Shown here piece after piece: positions 8,557-17,591 of a stretch of 64,000 nucleotides of DNA. Positions within the stretch are counted from its first letter, which is position 1, and each line of letters begins with the position of its first letter. The DNA comes from Knoellia sp031844405 (GTDB taxonomy: Bacteria; Actinomycetota; Actinomycetes; Actinomycetales; Dermatophilaceae), in NCBI GenBank assembly GCA_031844405.1, contig JAUZVC010000001.1, positions 1,054,001 through 1,118,000 of the forward strand. The letters are read 5' to 3'. The notes below the pieces were generated by a model. That model was not told the DNA's origin, made no database searches, and was given only the letters and a program-made list of their open reading frames with translations. The position numbers and the translations under genes were made by a program.

Positions 8557-9650
8557 TCAATTGGTGATGTACCCCTGCACGTCGGTGATCAGGTGTGTGT
8601 TGGCGGAGGTGTAGAGCTTGATCTTGCCGTCGGTACCGAGCTTGGCCAGGACCGTGTTGGCGATGGTCTGGCCCGTGAGGTAGTTGACGTTGGATGCGGT
8701 AGGACGGGAGACGGTGGACGGGTATGCGGTCACGAACCCCGGGCCGGTCGGTCCAACGACGGTGACATTCACGAGGACCGCCTTGACGCCAGTGGCTGGG
8801 ACGCCGCCCACGCCAGCCACCTGCAAGCTGTACGTTCCGCCAGCGGCGATGGGTGACTTGGGCGCCCCTGTGCCGACGCGAGTGTCGAGAATGCGTGCAG
8901 GAGTTGCGCCCTGGAAGTCGCTGCTGGTGGGGAACCAGCCTGCGACGTCGACGAGGAGATCCGTGGACGCCGAGGAGAACAACGTGATCCTGCCTCCGGT
9001 GCCCAGCTTCACCACCGCGAGGCCGGCGATCGTCTGGGCCTTGGCGTAGTTGACGTTGGAGGCGTTCGGTCGGGCACTCTCCGTGGGCCACGCGGTGACA
9101 TAACCGCCTGCGCTCGGATTGACCGCCGTGATGTTGATTGCGGCCGACGCCGCGCCAGTCGCCGGGACGCCCCCTCGTCCGGCGACCTGGAGGTCGACGG
9201 TTCCGCCAGCCGGGATGCGGATCTTGGCCGCCCCCAGTCCGGTACGGGTGTCGAGGAGCCTTGCTGGTGCCAAGCCGGTGTACTGGGGGCCGGGCGGGTA
9301 GTAGCCCGCCACGTCAACGATCAGATTGGTCGTGGCGGAGGTGAAGAGGCGAGCCTTGCCGTCGGACCCCACCTTGACGAAGACCTGGTTTGCCAGGGTG
9401 GCGCCCTTGGCGTAGTTGATGTTCGACGCGGTCGGGCGGCTGGTGCCGGAGGGGTAGATGGTGGCGTATCCACTGGCCGCCGGGGAGACGGCCGTGACGT
9501 TGAGGACGACCGACGACACATTGCTGGTGGGGACGCCACCTTGGCCGACGACCTGCACCACGATCTCCTTGCCAGCTCCGACGGGCGACTTGGGGGCCCC
9601 GAGGCCGGTGCGGGTGTCGACGAGTCGGGCCGGGGTCAGGGCGACGTACT
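8557..9650 (-). repeat. Three tandem ~118-residue coding repeats
   Basis: Units lie at about 9300-9650, 8935-9290 and 8557-8915 (N- to C-terminal order on the minus strand). Each carries PAR-L/I-L/V-DTR, a GGVP segment, an N-V/I-T core, a GY/GF-T/A-YPS segment, ASN-NY and a closing DVAG/DVQG. They are divergent in DNA sequence, so the duplication is old. Confidence 0.75.
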
Positions 9651-11967
9651 TGCCCGCGGGAGCCTCGCCGGTGACGGTGATGTTTCCTTTGATGCTCGTG
9701 GAAAGCCCGTCGGTGTCCACCACGGTGCCGTCGGCATCGCCGGCGACCACCGTCCACGTGTACGTCCCGGACGGGACACCTGTACCGGCGGCGTCCTTGC
9801 CGTCCCAGGAGACGACGGCCTCACCCTGCTTGGCGTAGGTCGCATTGCAGGTCAAGGTGCGCACCAAGGTGCCCGCACTGTTTCTCAGCTGCACCGAGCA
9901 CGTGGTGAGCTGCTCGGTGAAGACCCATTCACCGACCCACGGCTCCGCCGCGCCAGAGGTGGAGGTGAACGTTGTTGGGGCGAAGGGATTGCCCTCGTGC
10001 CGGGGGCGGAGGCGCTGGCCGGCCAGGGGCGACAGTTTGGGCTGTCCGTTGACCGCTGCCCACCCAAGACCCGAGGGCCCGGCGTCGACGGTGCCCCAGC
10101 CGGCGCCGGAGACGGGGGTCGAGACGGCGCCAGTGGCAGTGTCGATGGCGTAGGCGTTGTACTGCGTCGTTCCCCGCTCCGGGCCCTCGACCCACTGGCT
10201 CGCAACGAGGACGGTTCCCTGGAGGCTGAGGCGGCTGAGGTCGGTGCCGGTGGTGGTGATGGTCCGGGATGACTGCACGCCCGTCCGGATGTTGCGCCAG
10301 TTGACTCGCGTGGAGTCACTGTCGCGGGAGATCCACGCGAGGAGATCGCCTTCGAGGATGGGCTCCTCCGCCCATCCCCCTGAGGGGATCCCATTCGTTG
10401 CGGCGGGCACCTCGACACTTCTCGCACCAGTGACGAGGTCCTGCTTGACGATGTTGTCCGCGGTGTCGAACCCGACCCCGGTGTTGCCCCAGATCGCGGT
10501 GATGGAAGGCGCCACCTTGCTGGCCCCGGTCACCAGGTTTGTCAACACCGACGTCCGGCCGCCCGTCGTCGAGAGCTGGTAGCTCAGGACGCGGTGCCCG
10601 GACATGCCGCGGGCCAGCCCCAGATCAGTGCGGAGCTGCGACGTGGCTCCATCTTGAACCACGAGCTTGCCCGTGTCCCGGTTGGTCCAGACCGTCCGAC
10701 GACCGTTGACTGAGAAGAGCCCACCGGAGACGCGCGTGCCGATGAGGGACTCGGCTCCGGCGGTCAAGGCAGTCGTACCGGTGACTGACCGTGACCATAG
10801 GGGCTCGTCGACCCTCCGGTCATCAGACCAGACGGCGCGCCCCGGCGCCGCGATGACCGATTCCGCCGAAAGGCCCGGGAAGGGCGGAGTCCAGACACGC
10901 TTCACGGTGGTTCCGGCGACGGTGTAGATCCCCGAACCTTCCCTCTCAGAGCCCGCGACGATGAAGCCTGCTCCTGCGGGCGCGATCAGACCGGGCCCGG
11001 TCGGGATACCCGACACCGGAACGGCGGGCTGCCCCACTGGTTTGCGGTAGTAGGTCAGCGCGCCTGTGCCCGCCGCGCTGGCAGCGAAGAAGGTCTCGGA
11101 GGCCGAGATGGCAAGGTGCCGCACGGAGGTCGGGTCGGCCGCGATGGTCTCTGCAGCGACGCCCGGCGCCTTGCGATAGCTGTTGGCGGCCCCCTCCCCG
11201 ACAGCCTCAAAAGTCCCAGTTTCGTACGCAACGGTCGTACCAACCTTGCCGAACAACTTGATGTAGCCGCTGCCGCCGACCGGGTAGGGAAAGTTGGTCA
11301 CGACCGACTGAGTTCCGCCGTTCGCGAGAACGACGACGGATGAACTGGAGCCGCGATCCAGCACGATGGCCACGCCTGCGGCATCGCACGTGGAGTCGGA
11401 GACGTAAGGGGCGCCACCGCTGTCGTCAGCGGGAAAAGAGGCCAGGACGGTGTCTGCCCCGGTGCTCGCCGTGATCGCGTGGAGCACCGTCGTGGCGGTT
11501 CCCGCGACGGTGGCCCCCTCGCTCTCGAGCCAGCCGGCTGCCGTGCTCCCGACGTAGATGCGGTCGGTCGACAGTGCGCGCGATCCACTCGTCCCTGTGG
11601 CGACGTTTCGCCAGTGCACGGTGACGCCGCTACCCAAGTCTCCGGGGGCCGATGCCACATCCCCACAGGCATCCATTCCCCACAAGTCGGTGGGGAACGG
11701 AAACGCTGTGCTGGTACCGGTGTCCGACACCAGCTGAAGCGCGTCGCTGGCATTGAGCTTGATGATCGTCCCTCGGCTCGTGTGCGCTAAGGCTTGGAAC
11801 GAGGACGGGATGCTGCTCAGTCCACTGGCCAGCGTCACCGAGCCAGGTGGGTCGGCTGCCAGGGCCGCTCCGCCGGACGCGACGATCGCGAAGGCGACTG
11901 CGGTCGCAACGGCCCGGCCGCGCGAGAGGGAGCGGCGGCCAACTGAACTTGACGCAACGGGCTTCAT
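8557..11967 (-). CDS. Large secreted protein with propeller-like N-terminal part and three C-terminal PARLLDTR repeats
   Basis: This 1136-residue exported protein has an Arg-rich N terminus and a hydrophobic signal segment ending GGAALA-A near residue 35. Residues 36-640 contain short repeated beta motifs (WRNVATGTSGSR, WRNIRTGVQSSR) that suggest a beta-propeller. Residues about 690-760 contain a FlgD/Big-like Ig module (WDGKDAAGTGVPSGTYTWTV). The last 370 residues are three repeats of about 118 residues, each starting with PAR(L/I)(L/V)DTR, containing ASN(I/V)NY, and ending DVAGY/W or DVQGY. I recall such repeats in other actinobacterial surface or secreted proteins; their role is unknown. 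Codon use is noticeably less GC-rich than in neighbouring genes. It is divergent from the Wzy-like gene at 12104. Confidence 0.8.
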   Translation of the reverse strand: MKPVASSSVGRRSLSRGRAVATAVAFAIVASGGAALAADPPGSVTLASGLSSIPSSFQALAHTSRGTIIKLNASDALQLVSDTGTSTAFPFPTDLWGMDACGDVASAPGDLGSGVTVHWRNVATGTSGSRALSTDRIYVGSTAAGWLESEGATVAGTATTVLHAITASTGADTVLASFPADDSGGAPYVSDSTCDAAGVAIVLDRGSSSSVVVLANGGTQSVVTNFPYPVGGSGYIKLFGKVGTTVAYETGTFEAVGEGAANSYRKAPGVAAETIAADPTSVRHLAISASETFFAASAAGTGALTYYRKPVGQPAVPVSGIPTGPGLIAPAGAGFIVAGSEREGSGIYTVAGTTVKRVWTPPFPGLSAESVIAAPGRAVWSDDRRVDEPLWSRSVTGTTALTAGAESLIGTRVSGGLFSVNGRRTVWTNRDTGKLVVQDGATSQLRTDLGLARGMSGHRVLSYQLSTTGGRTSVLTNLVTGASKVAPSITAIWGNTGVGFDTADNIVKQDLVTGARSVEVPAATNGIPSGGWAEEPILEGDLLAWISRDSDSTRVNWRNIRTGVQSSRTITTTGTDLSRLSLQGTVLVASQWVEGPERGTTQYNAYAIDTATGAVSTPVSGAGWGTVDAGPSGLGWAAVNGQPKLSPLAGQRLRPRHEGNPFAPTTFTSTSGAAEPWVGEWVFTEQLTTCSVQLRNSAGTLVRTLTCNATYAKQGEAVVSWDGKDAAGTGVPSGTYTWTVVAGDADGTVVDTDGLSTSIKGNITVTGEAPAGKYVALTPARLVDTRTGLGAPKSPVGAGKEIVVQVVGQGGVPTSNVSSVVLNVTAVSPAASGYATIYPSGTSRPTASNINYAKGATLANQVFVKVGSDGKARLFTSATTNLIVDVAGYYPPGPQYTGLAPARLLDTRTGLGAAKIRIPAGGTVDLQVAGRGGVPATGAASAAINITAVNPSAGGYVTAWPTESARPNASNVNYAKAQTIAGLAVVKLGTGGRITLFSSASTDLLVDVAGWFPTSSDFQGATPARILDTRVGTGAPKSPIAAGGTYSLQVAGVGGVPATGVKAVLVNVTVVGPTGPGFVTAYPSTVSRPTASNVNYLTGQTIANTVLAKLGTDGKIKLYTSANTHLITDVQGYITN

Positions 11968-12103
11968 CCATCGTTCCCTTGTTCACGCGGTGAGGTGCGG
12001 GAAGCAAACCACAGCTCGACCAGCCCGCAAGCCATGTTTCGCAAAGTCGCGATCGGCCTCGTTTCGTCATGGAACGGCCTCCGGGCGCGACTAGCCTCCG
12101 ACC

Positions 12104-13939
12104 ATGACGGTCACAAGTGAGGGGCTCGCGCGATGGGGCGCGGTGCTGCTCGGCCTGTCCTCCGCTGTCATCCTCCCCGGCGGCATCGACCGCTACACGC
12201 TCCCGAAGGCGGCCGTCGCGACCCTCGGAGCAGCCCTCGTCCTGACCTTGCCGGCGAACCGACTCCCGCGCCGGATCTCCCTCCTGATCGCCGCAGGTGC
12301 GGTCTTGCTCGTGGGCGCCGCGCTCCTGGGTGCGGCGCCATCGGCCCAACTGCTCGGCCGGGCGCCGCGCTATGAAGGCGTGGTCGTCGTGGCGGCCTAC
12401 CTCTGCGTCTTCCTCGCGGGCACGAGGCTGTTCGCAAGGACGTGGACGCACATGTTCGACGCCTTCAGCGTGGGCCTGGCGCTCTCCGCGCTCGCCGTCG
12501 GCAGCGTCGCAGTGATCGAGGCAGCCGGGCTGCGGCCTCTCGGAGGGGTCGGCGCGCGCGGCGGATCACTCATCGGCAACGCGACCGAGCAGGGAGCCTT
12601 CGGAGTGCTCGCGCTGGGCCTTCTCGCGCAGGTGGGCCTGCACGGGCGCAGGCCCCTGCCGATCATCGGTGCGGTCGCCGCCGCGATCTGCATCGTGACC
12701 TCCGGCTCGCGAGCGGCCCTTCTCGGCGCGTTGGTCACGGCGGTGGTCCTGGCGCTCGTGAACCCAGGGCGTGCCCGCCGAACCGTTGCCGTCGGGGCGT
12801 TCGCCGTGGTGGCCTCGGCCGTCCTCCTTCCCGGCACCCGGTCCCGCCTGACCGGCACGTCACCGATGTCGGCGGCCACCGTGACCGGGCGTTTGGACAC
12901 GTGGCGCGAGTCGTGGACGCTGGTCGCGAGACGACCCCTTGGTGTGGGACCGAGCGGATATGTCGACGCCATCCCATCGGCGCACACCGCTGCGTGGTTT
13001 CGCACGCAACCGCCTGATCTCGTTCTTGACAGCCCGCACACGCTCCCGCTCCAGCTCTGGGCTGCGGGTGGTCCCGCCTTGGTCGGCACGGCGTTGATCG
13101 GTGCGTGGTTTCTCGTGCGTCCAGCCGCTCGAAGATTGATGGTCCTGCGCCGGGGTACTGGTGGTGCACTCCCCGCGTCCGCGCTGATCGGCCTCCCGGG
13201 ATACGCGGTCGTCCTGCTCACCCACTTCACGGGACCGACGACCACCCTCACGGCGGTGGCCATGCTGGGGGCGTCGATACCCGCGGCGCCTGCCGCCTCA
13301 TCGCTCCCAGGCCGGCCGTCCCGTCAAGTCCTCGTTTCGCACTCAGGGTGGCCGTATGCAGTCGGGTCGGCCCTGATCGCGGCGATTCTCACGCTCGGGG
13401 CCGTCGCGGAGGTCCCCATGCGGGCAGGCATCGACGGGGTCGCGGCCGGGGACACCACGAGAGCGGATGCCTCGTTCGCCCTCGCGACCCGACTGCGTCC
13501 GTGGACCTCCGACGACATCGCCCTCTCCGCACTTCACGCCTACGCAGCCGCCGGTCGCAACGGTGATCACGACCTCGGTGCCCATGGCATGAGATGGGTG
13601 GGCCACGTGGGGTTGTTGGCGACGTCCCCGTGGGCCCTCGGCGACGCGGGCTCCGTCTCAGAGTTCGCGGGTGACCTGGAGGCGGCGGATCGTCACTTCG
13701 CGGACGCCTTGGCGCTCGCCCCTCGTGATCCGGTGCTCACCCTGCGACAGGGCGTCGTCGCGGCTGAACTGGGCGACGTGGACAGGGCCGAGCGCCTCTT
13801 CATCCAAGTCACGCACGTCGTCCCCCGTAGTCCCGATCCATGGATCAACCTGACCGTGCTCTATGGCCTCGTCGGCGACTCGACACGGCAGGCGCACGCG
13901 CAGGCGAGGGCGGACGAGCTGGCGACCGCATCCCGCTGA
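12104..13939 (+). CDS. O-antigen ligase/polymerase-like membrane protein with C-terminal TPR-like region
   Basis: This 611-residue protein has about ten to twelve transmembrane segments in residues 1-440. A Wzy_C-type pattern is present: GNATEQGAFG, then GSRAALLG, then a large loop with GRLDTWRESWTLVARRPLGVGPSGY and SPHTLPLQLWAAGG. The C-terminal 150 residues are soluble and helical, with TPR-like phrases (GDLEAADRHFADALALAPRDPVLTLRQG, GDVDRAERLFIQVTHVVP). The family joins or polymerises lipid-linked glycans outside the membrane; some members are protein O-oligosaccharyltransferases. The ATG has TAGCCT (12092-12097) 6 nt upstream, so it is probably leaderless. Divergent pairing with the secreted repeat protein suggests that protein could be a target, which is inference. 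Confidence 0.8.
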   Translation: MTVTSEGLARWGAVLLGLSSAVILPGGIDRYTLPKAAVATLGAALVLTLPANRLPRRISLLIAAGAVLLVGAALLGAAPSAQLLGRAPRYEGVVVVAAYLCVFLAGTRLFARTWTHMFDAFSVGLALSALAVGSVAVIEAAGLRPLGGVGARGGSLIGNATEQGAFGVLALGLLAQVGLHGRRPLPIIGAVAAAICIVTSGSRAALLGALVTAVVLALVNPGRARRTVAVGAFAVVASAVLLPGTRSRLTGTSPMSAATVTGRLDTWRESWTLVARRPLGVGPSGYVDAIPSAHTAAWFRTQPPDLVLDSPHTLPLQLWAAGGPALVGTALIGAWFLVRPAARRLMVLRRGTGGALPASALIGLPGYAVVLLTHFTGPTTTLTAVAMLGASIPAAPAASSLPGRPSRQVLVSHSGWPYAVGSALIAAILTLGAVAEVPMRAGIDGVAAGDTTRADASFALATRLRPWTSDDIALSALHAYAAAGRNGDHDLGAHGMRWVGHVGLLATSPWALGDAGSVSEFAGDLEAADRHFADALALAPRDPVLTLRQGVVAAELGDVDRAERLFIQVTHVVPRSPDPWINLTVLYGLVGDSTRQAHAQARADELATASR

Positions 13940-14048
13940 CTCGGGCAGCATGTCCGTGCTCGCGCCGCCGGCGCCGCGCGCTGTGAGCTGTTCTCGTCAC
14001 CGACGGCGACGCGAGGCAGCTGCACGGCACGTCGATCGGATCGATCGG

Positions 14049-14387
14049 TCAGGGCGTCGGGCAGGTGACGCAGGTCCTCGCCGTCGGGCGGGCCTCGAGG
14101 CGCGCGGCCGCGATCTCGCCGCCGCAGCGTTCGCAGGTGCCGTGGGTGCCGGCGTCGACCCGGGCCAGGGCGGCGTCGACCTCGGCGAGGTGGGCGTGCG
14201 CCTGCTGCACGAGAGCGTCGACCTGCGAGCGCTCGAAGGCGATCGTCGCGCCCTCGGGGTCGTGCTCGTCGTCGGCGTTGCTGTCGCGCGAGGCCTCGAC
14301 GATCCGGTCGAAGTCGCCGGTGAGCGCGGCGAGCCGGTCGAGGGTCGCTCGACGGTCGTCCTCGAGGGCGTCACGGATTCCCACCAT
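14049..14387 (-). CDS. TraR/DksA-family zinc-finger protein
   Basis: This 112-residue protein has a helical, coiled-coil-like N-terminal region (DALEDDRRATLDRLAAL ... LVQQAHAHLAEVDAALARVD) followed by GTHGTCERCGGEI and, near the C terminus, ARTCVTC. The two CxxC pairs about 17 residues apart form the DksA-type C4 zinc finger. DksA/TraR proteins bind RNA polymerase through the secondary channel in proteobacteria. The role of actinobacterial short forms is less clear. The start is the first ATG giving a family-like N terminus. It lies 79 bases downstream of the beta-helix protein on the same strand. Confidence 0.85.
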   Translation of the reverse strand: MVGIRDALEDDRRATLDRLAALTGDFDRIVEASRDSNADDEHDPEGATIAFERSQVDALVQQAHAHLAEVDAALARVDAGTHGTCERCGGEIAAARLEARPTARTCVTCPTP

Positions 14388-14466
14388 GACGCCAGCCTCG
14401 CACCGTCCGCCGACAGCGTCACCGACGACGTCGGCCGACCTGGTCGGCGACCGCGTCAGGCGACCG

Positions 14467-16422
14467 TCACGGGACGGGGTAGTCGACGACGTAGCTCGGC
14501 TGGCCGGAGCGCGTGCTGTCGACCCGGTCGCCGACGTCGTTGACGACGTGCTCGATCGCGCCCGCGTCGAGGTTGACCGTGAGGACGTGGTGCAGGCGCA
14601 CCCCCTCGCGCTCGGGCACCTCGAACCCGCGCTCGGTGACGATCGACGGGTCGTTGCGGTTGTAGACGTAGACACCGCCGCCGTAGAGCCGGTGCCGGGT
14701 CACGTCGTCGGCGACCTTGTAGCCGGTCCACCCGCGGGTGCCGTCGGGCCGGTTCCACTCGGCCTGGCTCGGCGGGTCGTAGGGCAGCTCGTTCTGGTAG
14801 AGCACGACCTCGCCGTCCTCGCCGTTCCAGATCGTGTTGTGCTGCTGGTAGTGCTCGACGAAGAGCCCGGTCGCGCGCACCCGGTCGCCGTTGACGACGA
14901 GCCCGACGCGGCCGGTGTTGGTGCGCCAGCGGTCGGTGTCTCCGACCGCGCCTGCGGTGAACCCCTCGACGCCGTGGTCCGCCCGCCACACCCACGCGTG
15001 GTCGATGAGGACGTCGTCGGCGTCGACCTGCAGCGAGACGTCCGCCTTGCCGACGTGGGGTCCGCCGACGCGGAAGTAGACGTCGCTCAGGGTCGTGCTC
15101 GGTATGCCGGCCTGCCCCGTGCCGCTCGCGGCCGCCGGTCCCGGCCGGCCCACCCGCATGAGGGCCGGTGAGAGCGTCGTGCCGGCGTCGATGGTCACCC
15201 CGGCGACGACGACGCCGTGCGCCCGCCGCTCGACGACGATCGGCACCGCTCCGCCGACGGCCGTGAGCGTGGCCTGACCCATGCCGAGGACGACCGTGTC
15301 GTCACGACGGATGACGAGGCTCCGGTCGACGTCGTAGATCCCGGGAGTGAGGAGCAGGTGCTTGCCGCGGGCGAGCTGGCTCGCGAGCTCGGTCGCGGAG
15401 TCCGCGGGTGTCGCGACGTGGAAGGAAGAGAGCGGCAGGGTCCGCCCCGAGGTCGCACCGCCGGTCCAGTCCGCTCCGCGTGACTCGGACCGGGCCGCCG
15501 GGACCTGAACCTGCCAGGCGCTGGACCCGTCGACCCAGAGGTAGGGCTTCTCGCGGCTCACCGGCGTGCGCTCGAGCGTCGTGTAGGGCGGGTTGGGGAA
15601 GCCCTGCTCCGACGGTGCGCCGACGGTGCCGGCGAAGACCTGGTTCCAGACGCCGTTGGACCAGCCGCCCAGCTCGGAGTTGCGGGTGATCCACTGCTGC
15701 TGCGACCCGCTGATGACGAACTCGGTCCGCGCGTTCGCGATGAAGCCGCCACTGGCGAACTGCGGTCCGGCGGTGCAGTAGTCCATGAGCGAGAGGTTGC
15801 CGCCGCGCACGTCGACCCGCCTCATCGACGACGCCTGCGAGACCGCCCAGAAGTTCGCCGAGGCCCGGCAGCCGTCCTGGCCGGCGCCGTTGACCTGGAT
15901 GGTGAGGTTCGACAGGGAGCGCCAGAAGTTGTTGAGCGCCACGCAGTAGGGCTGGCTGGGCGCCTCGGGCAGGCAGCGGTTGTAGACCTCGACCTTGCCG
16001 TTGATGACGGTGTCCGACGGCGACGCGCCGAGCCCTGCGACCTCGGTGTAGTAGCCGACCTTGATCTGGAGGGGCTGGGTCGCGGTGCCGTAGGTCCCGG
16101 GCCGGAAGAGCAGACTCCAGCGCGCGCTGCCCATCTCGTCGTCGACCTGCTGGGCATGGATGGCGTCGGCCCGCGCCTGGATGTCGGCCACCGGCATGGA
16201 CGGGTCGAAGACGACGACCCTCGGCCCGAGGTCGGCGACCGCCGCCGGCGGGGCCGCGGCCACTCCTCGGGCAGCCCCGGGACCCGCGGCTGCAGCCGCA
16301 CTCGCAGTTGCGCCGGCGGCCGGTCCGGTGACGAGCGCCGTGGCGAGGGCGAGTGCGCCGGTCGCGATCGTCGCGAGCAGGCGGCGGGCGCGCTGGGGTC
16401 GGGGAGCGGGGAGGTGGGGCAT
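14467..16422 (-). CDS. Secreted right-handed beta-helix protein (pectate-lyase/GH55-like fold)
   Basis: This 651-residue exported protein has an Arg-rich start, a hydrophobic signal segment (LLATIATGALALATALVTG) and an Ala-rich linker to about residue 50. The mature part has VVVFDPSMPVADIQARADAIHAQQ, FRPGTYG, KVGYYTEVAGLGASP, LSNLTIQVNG and LLLTPGIYDVDRSLVIRRDDTVVLGMGQATLTAV. These are repeated beta-helix rungs of the pectate-lyase superfamily. I remember close actinomycete relatives annotated inconsistently as adenylyl cyclase or coagulation factor 5/8-type proteins; neither name fits what is seen. A carbohydrate-active role is plausible, but no catalytic residues can be assigned. The ATG at 16422 is the one directly before the signal peptide. 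Confidence 0.8.
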   Translation of the reverse strand: MPHLPAPRPQRARRLLATIATGALALATALVTGPAAGATASAAAAAGPGAARGVAAAPPAAVADLGPRVVVFDPSMPVADIQARADAIHAQQVDDEMGSARWSLLFRPGTYGTATQPLQIKVGYYTEVAGLGASPSDTVINGKVEVYNRCLPEAPSQPYCVALNNFWRSLSNLTIQVNGAGQDGCRASANFWAVSQASSMRRVDVRGGNLSLMDYCTAGPQFASGGFIANARTEFVISGSQQQWITRNSELGGWSNGVWNQVFAGTVGAPSEQGFPNPPYTTLERTPVSREKPYLWVDGSSAWQVQVPAARSESRGADWTGGATSGRTLPLSSFHVATPADSATELASQLARGKHLLLTPGIYDVDRSLVIRRDDTVVLGMGQATLTAVGGAVPIVVERRAHGVVVAGVTIDAGTTLSPALMRVGRPGPAAASGTGQAGIPSTTLSDVYFRVGGPHVGKADVSLQVDADDVLIDHAWVWRADHGVEGFTAGAVGDTDRWRTNTGRVGLVVNGDRVRATGLFVEHYQQHNTIWNGEDGEVVLYQNELPYDPPSQAEWNRPDGTRGWTGYKVADDVTRHRLYGGGVYVYNRNDPSIVTERGFEVPEREGVRLHHVLTVNLDAGAIEHVVNDVGDRVDSTRSGQPSYVVDYPVP

Positions 16423-16590
16423 GAGCAGCGCCTTTCGCCGACGAGGCGCCGATGCCTCGGACCGCCAGCATGCCAGCGGGCCGTGACAGTCGCCACAGCC
16501 CGAACGGGTGGCAGCAGCCGTCGTGGCGGCCTTCGAGATCAGTCGCCGCCCGGGGCCGTGATGTCGGCCGCGCTGGTTAGGTTGGGGTGC

Positions 16591-17457
16591 ATGCAGACAC
16601 GAGCCCTCGGCAACACCCAGGTCGGCGCGATCGGCCTCGGCCTCATGACCTTCGACCAGACGGGGAGCCAGCCCCGCCAGCAGCTGCTCGACACGGTCAC
16701 CGCTGCTCTCGACGCCGGCGTGACCCTCCTCGACACCGCCGACGCCTACGGCCCGGGTGAGGAGAAGGGCGCCGGCGCGCAGGGCGAGAACGAGCGGCTC
16801 ATCGCCTCGATCCTCGACGAGCTCGGCGTGCGCGACCGCGTCCTGCTCGCGACCAAGGGTGGCCATGTCCGCACCGAGGGCGGGGGCTGGGACACCGACA
16901 GCTCCGCGGACCACCTGCGCGAGGCCGTCGACGCCAGCCTCGGACGCCTCGGTGTCGAGCAGCTCGCCCTCTGGCAGCACCACCGGCCCGACCCCGACAT
17001 CCCCTACGACGAGGTCATCGGGACCCTCAAGGAGATCGCCGACAGCGGCAAGGTCGCGCGGGTCGGGCTCTCCAACGCGAACCCGGAGCAGATCCGTGCC
17101 GCCCACGCCGTCCTCGGCGACGCGCTCGTGAGCGTCCAGAACCAGTTCAGCCCGGCGTTCCGCAGCAGCCGTCCCGAGATCGACGTCTGCGAGGAGCTCG
17201 GCCTGGCCTTCCTGCCCTGGAGCCCGCTCGGCGGTCTCGGCGATGCCAAGGACCTCGCCGAGAAGTACCCCGCCTTCGCCGAGGTCGCCCGCGACCACGG
17301 GGTGAGCGCCCAGCAGGTCGCGCTCGCGTGGGAGCTCGCGCAGTCGCCGGTCGTCATCCCCATCCCCGGGGCCAAGCGGCCGCAGTCCATCACCGACTCC
17401 GCCGCCGCCGCGGACCTCGAGCTCACCGACGAGGAGCTGGCCCGGCTCGACGGGTGA
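16591..17457 (+). CDS. Aldo/keto reductase
   Basis: This 288-residue NADPH-dependent oxidoreductase has a TIM-barrel fold. It starts MQTRALGNTQVGAIGLGLM and carries the family catalytic tetrad: LLDTADAYGPGE (Asp and Tyr), LLATKGGH (Lys) and LALWQHHRPDP (His). The C-terminal cofactor segment VVIPIPGAKRPQSI is also present. The substrate cannot be deduced. The ATG at 16591 is preceded by TAGGTT (16578-16583) at 7 nt, a leaderless arrangement. It is divergent from the beta-helix protein gene. Confidence 0.92.
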   Translation: MQTRALGNTQVGAIGLGLMTFDQTGSQPRQQLLDTVTAALDAGVTLLDTADAYGPGEEKGAGAQGENERLIASILDELGVRDRVLLATKGGHVRTEGGGWDTDSSADHLREAVDASLGRLGVEQLALWQHHRPDPDIPYDEVIGTLKEIADSGKVARVGLSNANPEQIRAAHAVLGDALVSVQNQFSPAFRSSRPEIDVCEELGLAFLPWSPLGGLGDAKDLAEKYPAFAEVARDHGVSAQQVALAWELAQSPVVIPIPGAKRPQSITDSAAAADLELTDEELARLDG

Positions 17458-17562
17458 GCCATGTGCGCGAGGCGAGCCCGGGTCCCACGCACTGCATGGG
17501 CCGGCATACCGCTCGGTAACGTGCCAATCTCACACGCGGGTTAGGTCTCCCTGAGAAGGTGA

Positions 17563-17585
17563 CCGGTCAGGGGGCGGGGTACCTT
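17563..17585 (+). promoter_or_regulatory. sdhCAB promoter (leaderless)
   Basis: TACCTT at 17580-17585 lies 6 nt before the sdhC ATG. A GGTGAC-like -35 at 17558-17563 is separated from it by 16 bp. The predicted start site coincides with the start codon. Confidence 0.5.
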
Positions 17586-17591
17586 TCGTCC

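Noticed and set aside
14467..16422. Adenylyl cyclase
   Set aside because: Related proteins seem to carry this name, but the sequence shows a signal peptide and beta-helix rungs, and no cyclase catalytic motif.
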